Shown one piece after another: positions 11,401 through 20,400 of a DNA stretch of 64,000 bases. Source of the DNA: Morinoia aosen (taxonomy: Eukaryota > Arthropoda > Malacostraca > Amphipoda > Talitridae); assembly GCA_030386875.1 (NCBI GenBank), contig CM059579.1:89346253-89410252 (forward strand). The letters run 5' to 3'. The notes beneath the pieces are model-generated. The model made no database searches. It saw only the letters and a program-made list of their open reading frames with translations, and had not been told where the DNA came from. Within the stretch, counting starts at the first letter, position 1; every line of letters starts with the position of its first letter. The position numbers and the translations under genes are program-made.

Positions 11401-14400
11401 ATAAACTTGGGTACTGCCCCTCTTTCAACTTTGAATAAACTTGGGTACTGCCCCTCTTTCAACTTTGAATAAACTTGGGTACTGCCCCTCTTTCAACTTT
11501 GAATAAACTTGGGTTCTGCCCCTCTTTCAACTTTGAATAAACTTGGGTACTGCCCTTCTTTCAACTTTGAATAAACTTGGGTACTGCCCTTCTTTCAACT
11601 TTGAATAAACTTGATTGCTGCCGCTCTTTCAACTTTGAATAAACTTGATTGCGGCCGCTCTTTCAACTTTGAATAAACTTGATTGCTGCCGCTCTTTCAA
11701 CTTTGAAAAAACTTGATTGCTGCCCCTTTTTCAACTTTGAATAAACTTGATTGCTGCCGCTCTTTCAACTTTAAATAAACTTGCTTGCTGCCCCTCTTTC
11801 AATTCTGAATAAACTTGGTTGCTGCCCCTCTTTCAACTTTGAATAAACTTGCTTGCTGCCCCTCTTTCAACTTTGAATAAACTTGCTTGCTGCCCCTCTT
11901 TCAACTTTGAATAAACTTGCTTGCTGCCCCTCTTTCAACTTTGAATAAACTTGCTTGCTGCCCCTCTTTCAACTTTGAATAAACTTGCTTGCTGCCCCTC
12001 TTTTAACTTTGAATAAACTTGCTTGCTGCCCCTCTTTCAACTTTGAATAAACTTGCTTGCTGCCCCTCTTTCAACTTTGAATAAACTTGCTCGCTGCCCC
12101 TCTTTCAACTTTGAATAAACTCGCTTGCTGCCCCTCTTTCAACTTTGAATAAACTTGCTTGCTGCCCCTCTTTCAACTTTGAATAAACTTGCTTGCTGCC
12201 CCTCTTTCAACTTTGAATAAACTTGCTTGCTGCCCCTCTTTCAACTTTGAATAAACTTGCTTGCTGACCCTCTTTCAACTTTGAGTAAACTTGCTTGCTG
12301 CCCCTCTTTCAACTTTGAATAAACTTGCTTGCTGCCCCTCTTTCAACTTTGAATAAACTTGCTTGCTGCCCCTCTTTCAACTTTGAATAAACTTGCTTGC
12401 TGCCCCTCTTTCAACTTTGAATAAACTTGCTTGCTGCCCCTCTTTCAACTTTGAATAAACTTGCTTGCTGCCCCTCTTTCAACTTTGAATAAACTTGGGT
12501 ACTGCCCCTCTTTCAACTTTGAATAAACTTGGGTACTGCCCCTCTTTCAACTTTGAATAAACTTGATTGCTGCCGCTCTTTCAACTTTGAATAAACTTGA
12601 TTGCTGCCCTTCTTTCAATTTTGAATAAACTTGATTGCTGCCCTTCTTTCAATTTTGAATAAACTTGGCTGCTGCCCTTCTTTCAATTTTGAATAAACTT
12701 GGCTGCTGCCCCTCTTTCAACTTTGAATAAACTTGGTTGCTGCCCCTCTTTCAACTTTGAATAAACTTGGTTGCTGCCCCTCTTTCAACTTTGAATAAAC
12801 TTGGTTGCTGCCCCTCTTTCAACTTTGAATAAACTTGGTTGCTGCCTCTCTTTCAACTTTGAATAAACTTGGTTGCTGCCTCTCTTTCAACTTTGAATAA
12901 ACTTGGTTGCTGCCCCTCTTTCAACTTTGAATAAACTTGGTTGCTGCCCCTCTTTCAACTTTGAATAAACTTTGTTGCTGCCCCTCTTTCAACTTTGAAT
13001 AAACTTTGTTGCTGCCCCTCTTTCAACTTTGAATAAACTTTGTTGCTGCCCTTCTTTCAACTTTGAATAAACTTGGTTGCTGCCCCTCTTTCAACTTTGA
13101 ATAAACTTGGTTGCTGCCCCTCTTTCAACTTTGAATAAACTTGGTTGCTGCCCCTCTTTCAACTTTGAATAAACTTGGTTGCTGCCCCTCTTTCAACTTT
13201 GAATATACTTGGTTGCTGCCCCTCTTTCAACTTTAAATAAACTTGCTTGCTGCCCCTCTTTCAACTTTAAATAAACTTGCTTGCTGCCCCTCTTTCAACT
13301 TTAAATAAACTTGCTTGCTGCCCCTCTTTCAATTCTGAATAAACTTGCTTGCTGCCCCTCTTTCAATTCTGAATAAACTTGCTTGCTGCCCCTCTTTCAA
13401 TTCTGAATAAACTTGCTTGCTGCCCCTCTTTCAACTTTGAATAAACTTGCTTGCTGCCCCTCTTTCAACTTTGAATAAACTTGCTTGCTGCCCCTCTTTC
13501 AACTTTGAATAAACTTGCTTGCTGCCCCTCTTTCAACTTTGAATAAACTTGCTTGCTGCCCCTCTTTCAATTTTGAATAAACTTGCTTGCTGCCCCTCTT
13601 TCAACTTTGAATAAACTTGCTTGCTGCCCCTCTTTCAACTTTGAATAAACTTGCTTGCTGCCCCTCTTTCAACTTTGAATAAACTTGCTTGCTGCCCCTC
13701 TTTCAACTTTGAATAAACTTGCTTGCTGCCCCTCTTTCAACTTTGAATAAACTCGCTTGCTGCCCCTCTTTCAACTTTGAATAAACTTGCTTGCTGCCCC
13801 TCTTTCAACTTTGAATAAACTTGCTTGCTGCCCCTCTTTCAACTTTGAATAAACTTGCTTGTTGCCCCTCTTTCAACTTTGAATAAACTTGCTTGCTGCC
13901 CCTCTTTCAACTTTGAATAAACTTGCTTGCTGCCCCTCTTTCAACTTTGAATAAACTTGCTTGCTGCCCCTCTTTCAACTTTGAATAAACTTGCTCGCTG
14001 CCCCTATTTCAACTTTGAATAAACTTGGGTACTGCCCCTCTTTCAACTTTGAATAAACTTGGGTACTGCCCCTCTTTCAACTTTGAATAAACTTGGGTAC
14101 TGCCCCTCTTTCAACTTTGAATAAACTTGGGTTCTGCCCCTCTTTCAACTTTGAATAAACTTGGGTACTGCCCTTCTTTCAACTTTGAATAAACTTGGGT
14201 ACTGCCCTTCTTTCAACTTTGAATAAACTTGATTGCTGCCGCAATTTCAACTTTGAATAAACTTGATTGCTGCCGCTCTTTCAACTTTGAATAAACTTGA
14301 TTGCTGCCGCTCTTTCAACTTTGAATAAACTTGATTGCTGCCCCTCTTTCAACTTTGAATAAACTTGATTGCTGCCGCTCTTTCACCTTTGAATAAATTT

Positions 14401-17400
14401 TGTTGATCACTTCTTTCTCAATTTCGTCGCAGTCAACTTTGTCAACTTTGAACACAAAACCACATCATTTTCATTGACATCTAACGTGCACATTAATTTA
14501 AAACTTTGTGAGAGCTTAATTTTGCTCGCAGTAAAATTAAAATACACATATAAAGATAAATTTAAAATAATTGCATTATTCATTAGAATTCTTCGCATGA
14601 GGTCACGCTATTCTTATTCATAGACGGGATTTAGTGTATAGATTTGGGAATTATTTACGTGATTGAGAGGAATGTCGCGTTTTGCATCAGCCCACTGTGT
14701 CAAATGGGCTTCCAAAGAATTTTTCATGCATTGTCTGCAAATATAAGCAGGCCAGATGTTCTTACTTGATAAGTAACGCAAGTTCAAGCTCCAACTAATG
14801 CGAAACTCAGCTGTCCAGCCACGGAACTTTATAAATTTTAGTTTGATGCCCTACTTGCGAGCAACGAGCACAATTGACCAATATTTAAATTTAGCTTTAA
14901 GACGGAAAAACACATCTGTGAATTATTTTCTTCATTGCTGTTACTAGTTTAAACTTAAACATTTTGACCAAGTGCTTGGCGACAACTTTTCTTATTGATT
15001 ATACAATTTTCAAAAAAACAATCTGTTTCTATACATAGATCGGTTGGGTGACAAGCTTACATCTGACAGTACTCATTATTATAATTATTCCTCTAAAAGA
15101 TCAAGTTTACTAGTCTAACACTTTGACAGCAGCGTGCGCCACCGGTGGCCACGGATAGGATTCTCATAATGCTGCTGACCGACCAGTAGTCAAAAACTCA
15201 ATTTTCAAAAAGACTTAATTAAGGTTAATGAAGGCACAATCCAGTTAATGTTTGCTATTTTCAAAATTGCTTGCTACAATTGACTTTAAATTTCAATTGA
15301 ATATTGAACTTTAAATTAACAAATTACGGTCAAAGTGTTGATTATGTTTCAAATCGACGTATTATATTTGAATATTAATTTGGCAGGTGAACTTCAGATT
15401 GATAAATTACGGTTAAAGAGTTAATCATGTTTCACATCGACGTTTGCTTATTTGGAAGGTCATTCGGCGGTGACCCCCGCCAAGTTACTCTCGGAGGCTT
15501 CTCCGCAGGGGCCGGCTTTGTGCATCTTCATCTCCTCTCGCCACTGTCGAAAGGTGCGTTGTGTTGTGTGTTTATTGGATTCTAGGAAGATAAGAATCGT
15601 GCCGGTGTTGGTGTTCTGATAAAATGCGAGCTTAGCCTATCGTGTTTGTTTGTGGGGAGCAACACGATTCTGCAACGATAAGAATTGTGCCGGTGTTGGT
15701 GCTCTGATAAAATGCGTGCTTAGCAGGTCGTGTTTGTGTTTGCAGGGCAACTCTGACCGAGTTTGAGCTGCCGGGCCGGATTGTGAATTTGGATCGATTT
15801 TACTTCTCGAGTGATGAAAATTTAATAAAATGAAGCCGTGTAAGCAAAGCGCATATTCTCTTATACAATAATGGTAACGAGAAATTGTGCTCGAATTTGA
15901 ACATAGATTTCAAGGTTTTGTATCTTGTCTTAGAAAATTTGTGCAAAGTAACATTTTTTTCAACGCAGCACTACTTTCCTTCCTCTCAGTTTTTTCATAA
16001 TGTATTCACTCTCATTAAAAAAATATAATGTCCAATTCCCTACATATCGTACTAAAACACAACTTAAAAGGTAAATTCATGTAACATCGTATTCAATTTG
16101 TTTATTATTGTACTTAATGAAGCACATCTTTTACCTGGCAATAACGCAAGTTGCAATGTATTGTTTTTGTATTGTATTTTCAACGGTAGGTCTTTTTCAC
16201 CGAGCCATAATGATGAGCGGCAGCGGCAACTGTCAGTGGTCAGTGCAGCCGCACCCCGAGGTAGTGGCCGAAGGTCTGGCCGAGGACATGGGCTGCTCGA
16301 CAGGCGCGGGCCTGCGGGACTGCCTCAGGGAGAAGCCGCTGCACGACCTCCTCAAGTCGCAAACCGACAGACAGGTTCGAGTGAAGTGACGGTCATCGTG
16401 TGAGCTTGGCATCTATCAGGGCTGTTGAAAAGAAAAGAAAAATTATAAATAAAAGAAAAAAGAAAGTCGCTTTTAAATTTACCATTCTTATTAAGACGGC
16501 TAATACTAAAAGAATATTAATACTAAAAGAATGACCTTACTGGTCGAAACGTTCTTCTGTTAGTATTAGACTGTCTTAATAAGAATGTTGAATTCAAAAG
16601 CGACTTTTTATCTATAATTAGGATTTGCAAGAAGCAAAGCATAAATATTTATACAGAAAAGAAAACTAATATATTTACAAAAAGGTTGATACGTGAGATG
16701 TACAACAAACTGGTCAAGTCGATTGAATTTGGTATCTATCGGGGCTGTCCAACATGTTGACTGCTATACGACCTATTCGGGGGTCGTTTGAAAAAGTTTT
16801 AGCAGTTTTTCAAAATGGATATTTAATGAGCCCAGTTGATGTTTGGTATTTATAAAACATCTAACAACTCTTGAGTTTAGATTTGAGTTGAATACTGAAC
16901 TTCAGTGTAACCCATCGCAGTCAACGTGTTGAAGAGATGTGCCCAGAATAGAAATAAAATGAATAAATAAAATTAAAAAAAACTGGGAAACCTAGCAATA
17001 AAACCTAGAAAGCGTGGGCGATCTAAACGGAACAGAACGCGCTTCTCTAATTTATTCCGCATTTATTGATAGTGTTTCATATCAGAACATCTTTCATGGG
17101 AAAGAATGTACAGTCATTCCGGAATTCTACATAATTCTCATTCAGTTTAGTCAATAGTGTTTAAAGTAGCCCACGACAATAGCTGCTTCTATTAATAACT
17201 GTGACGTCTGCCATATTCTGATGATCATACTTTTAAATTCAACGTTAGTAATTACGTTATTCAGCAAGAATGCTAGTTATCTGAACGCAGAGTTAACGAA
17301 AATATTCAGACTGCGTCATTTCTGTTTGGTTAGATTAATTTGATTTTTGACTGAACAAATTGTTTATTAATTTGTAATTTGAGTATTGAAAAGCAGGTAT

Positions 17401-20400
17401 ATGCGACTCTGCTTGAATCATTCCTCAAGGTTTTCTGTCGCGAATTTTCTGTTTTCTGTCCAGTGATTCACATAGTACAACATAAAAAACATTCCATATA
17501 CTTCTGAAAGGTTCTCATTTGAAGAAAAATTAATTTTTCGTGCGTTGATACTGAGGGACGTGTGTAGTCGTCTCGAGAGATATGCAATGTATGGAGATAC
17601 GAAAGTAGCACGAAAAATGAATTTTAAAACGGAAACAGCTTTTGCGAAAAAAGGTGTAAATTTCATTCTTTCTTGTGAATACAATGGTCATGTGAAATTT
17701 TAGTATCAATAAGGATCTATGCTTGAATGTTCCTCTAAGGCTTTTGTTAATATGACTTCCTCAAGTCAATATCATAAGTTCTCATAGCCAACTTTCTTCT
17801 TTTCTCAAATAAAGACTCGCATTTCACATTATTGACCTCTCCAACATATCAAACAATTTTTTCAGTATCTAAACTAAACAAATGAAGTGCTAATGCAAAA
17901 ATACAAAATATATTGTTTTCAAATTCTGCTAAATCTGAATGTGTGCTTTTCTACTTTTTTCCTTCCGTCGTTAATCAATTAATATATTTGAATTAGAGCA
18001 TAAAACTTTGACGGCAGCAGGTAAAATTAAAGTTTCAACTCAAATTTAAAGTTAATTGAAGTAAGCAATGTTAGAAATAGCAAACATGAACTGGATCGGC
18101 CGTTCATTTAATTTTGTTTACATATTTATTACAAATGTGTTTGTGATTATTGGTCGGTCAGCAGCAATATGAAAATCACCCTCGTGGCCACCGGTGGCTC
18201 ACGTCGCGGTCTAAAGTTTTGCTCTCTACTTTTATAATATTTATGTAAATCTACAAAAATAATTTTTTACATAGATTCATAAACTGATTTATATTATTTT
18301 ACAATTTATGTTATCCAACTAATTTATAATCAATGGATCAATCAACAATAAAATGTTCAAGATATCGGTAAAAAATGAGGTCTCGTGGCCAGCGCTACGT
18401 GTACTGGCCGTTCCTGTACCGGCCGGTGGTAGACGGCGGGCTGAGGGAAGACCCGTTTTTGCCAGCGCCCGTGTTCGAGCTCATGAGCCGCCCCCCCGCC
18501 TCCTCTGTGCCCGTGTTAGGGGGCAGCACCCGGCACGAGGGCATCCTCTTCGCACTCAGTAGGTGTCTCCAGCCTTTCCTGTTCCCACTGATCCATGGCT
18601 AAGTTGTTGGTCTATGTAGTAATGAAACTTGGCTCGTTGTTTCTCTCAGAGTGTCATAAGTCTGTCATGTTCTGTTAGTAATGGTAAATGTAATGATAAA
18701 ACGTGGCCCGTTGTTTCTCACTTTATAATGATGGTCGATATAGTGATTTATATAGTCAATTTCATGAATTGCTTTATTCGTATTGTAATATGTTTTGGAT
18801 AGCAATATGCAACATTCGTTTTCTTGTTTCTGACGCCCCCAGCGTTCTTTATGCAGGAAAAATAAATGGGTGATGTAATAACATTTTCTTCGAGCTATTT
18901 TTCTGGTATTTTAGTTGCTACGTTGGCAAAAAAGTCATACCCTCTGTCTTTCAGTCTTAGACGCTGAATTATATTATTTATGTCTACCGATTTCATTTTC
19001 AAAATTATTCCATGAGATTGCAGAAGCTCAAGCTAATATTTATATCTAATAGTTAAACCCTTCTCAAACTTTTGTTCAACCATTGATATGGCTATCTGTG
19101 TATGTTAACCAAATGAGGGTCTTTTTTATATTGAAAATTTTTAAAAAATAATGGTATTTATCTTCCGTAGCAACTTTATTGTGTTAAAACTATATTTTAA
19201 AAAAACGACTTAAATATAGGAGAAAATTTGAATATGGCTAAAGTCTCCGGAGTTTACGCCTTCGATTTAACTATCTATAAGCTGCGAAATTTATTTATTG
19301 GGCTTTTAATTAAATTTTATTTGAATTCTAGCCCGAACTACAAAAAAGTCTGATTTGCAATGTATTAAAATATCTAAACTGTTTTTCTCTTTATTCTTTG
19401 TTTTTCTTTTTCTTCTTTCATAACTCGTTGTTTACTTATTGGTCATTTTTCTTTGCTCTCTTTAAAGTGGCTTATTAGAAAACAATATTGATTTTATTAT
19501 CTAGCAAACGGGAAGAAAGCATCCATTATTGAATTTTGGCATTGGGTTTCGGGACAGCCAGACTTGAACGGAAAAGTGGACGAACGGTTGTTTTTACGTA
19601 GGAAATTCTGGCGTAGCAATTGTTTTAAATTACCAACGAGAAAGGGGATAGTGATCTCTCACCTAATGTCTTCAAAAAACTTCAGTGTAGCGTTGCAATT
19701 TAATGCAGCTTTATCTAAGCTAAGTAGTAATATTTTTGGTAGCGCAGCAAAATTTTTTATTTTCATGTCCCGCCCCAGCGACGATCTTGTTTTCACGCAA
19801 CCCCGGGAGCGCATCCCAGGTACACGACGAGGCGACGGTGTACCTGCTGGGGAGCCTGTGGCCCAACAGCACCTCCACACACGACATCTCGCGGGCACTC
19901 CACTCGTTCTACTACTCCACCGCCGCCAAGGACAACCTCGACGAGCTCCTGCAGCAAATGTCCGAGGTAAGGTGACCAATGGGACCAATACACTCCGAGG
20001 TAAGGTGGCCAATACATTTGTACGTAGGGGTGCTTTGGTTTTTGGTTAAAAATATGAAAATTCTCCCATAGTCACGAAACTCGGTGGTTTCAAAAACTAG
20101 AAAATGCTCTAAACCATATGTCTTAACATTAATTCTGGATTTACTCCCAGAACTGTCATAAAATAGGCTTTTTTGAGTAGATATTTATACCTTAAGATTT
20201 TCATTATTGAGACTACAAGTATCTCTGTTATTCAAACGATTGGGTTTTGCTGATTTGCTAGATACCTGACTCGACTGTAGCAATTACTTAAGCCGTAAAG
20301 CTAAGTAGAAAATTACACAGTTCTAAAATAGCGATAAATGAATCTGATTGGCCATTGATGCAGTATTTTTCATGTTCAACCAAGGGTATTGAATTATGAT

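Noticed and set aside
7490..14400. CRISPR array or repeat-encoded protein
   Set aside because: There are no unique spacers, the unit is 34 bp (not a multiple of three), and every frame has stops (TGA, TAA) in the unit.
19820..19966. Alternative start of esterase exon 7 after CCCAG at 19819
   Set aside because: It would need phase 0 from exon 6, whose usable donor leaves phase 1; the acceptor at 19778 fits phase and has a better pyrimidine tract.
19659..20012. 117-residue minus-strand frame opposite esterase exon 7
   Set aside because: GC-rich exon shadow; the plus-strand exon has family motifs and proper splice sites.
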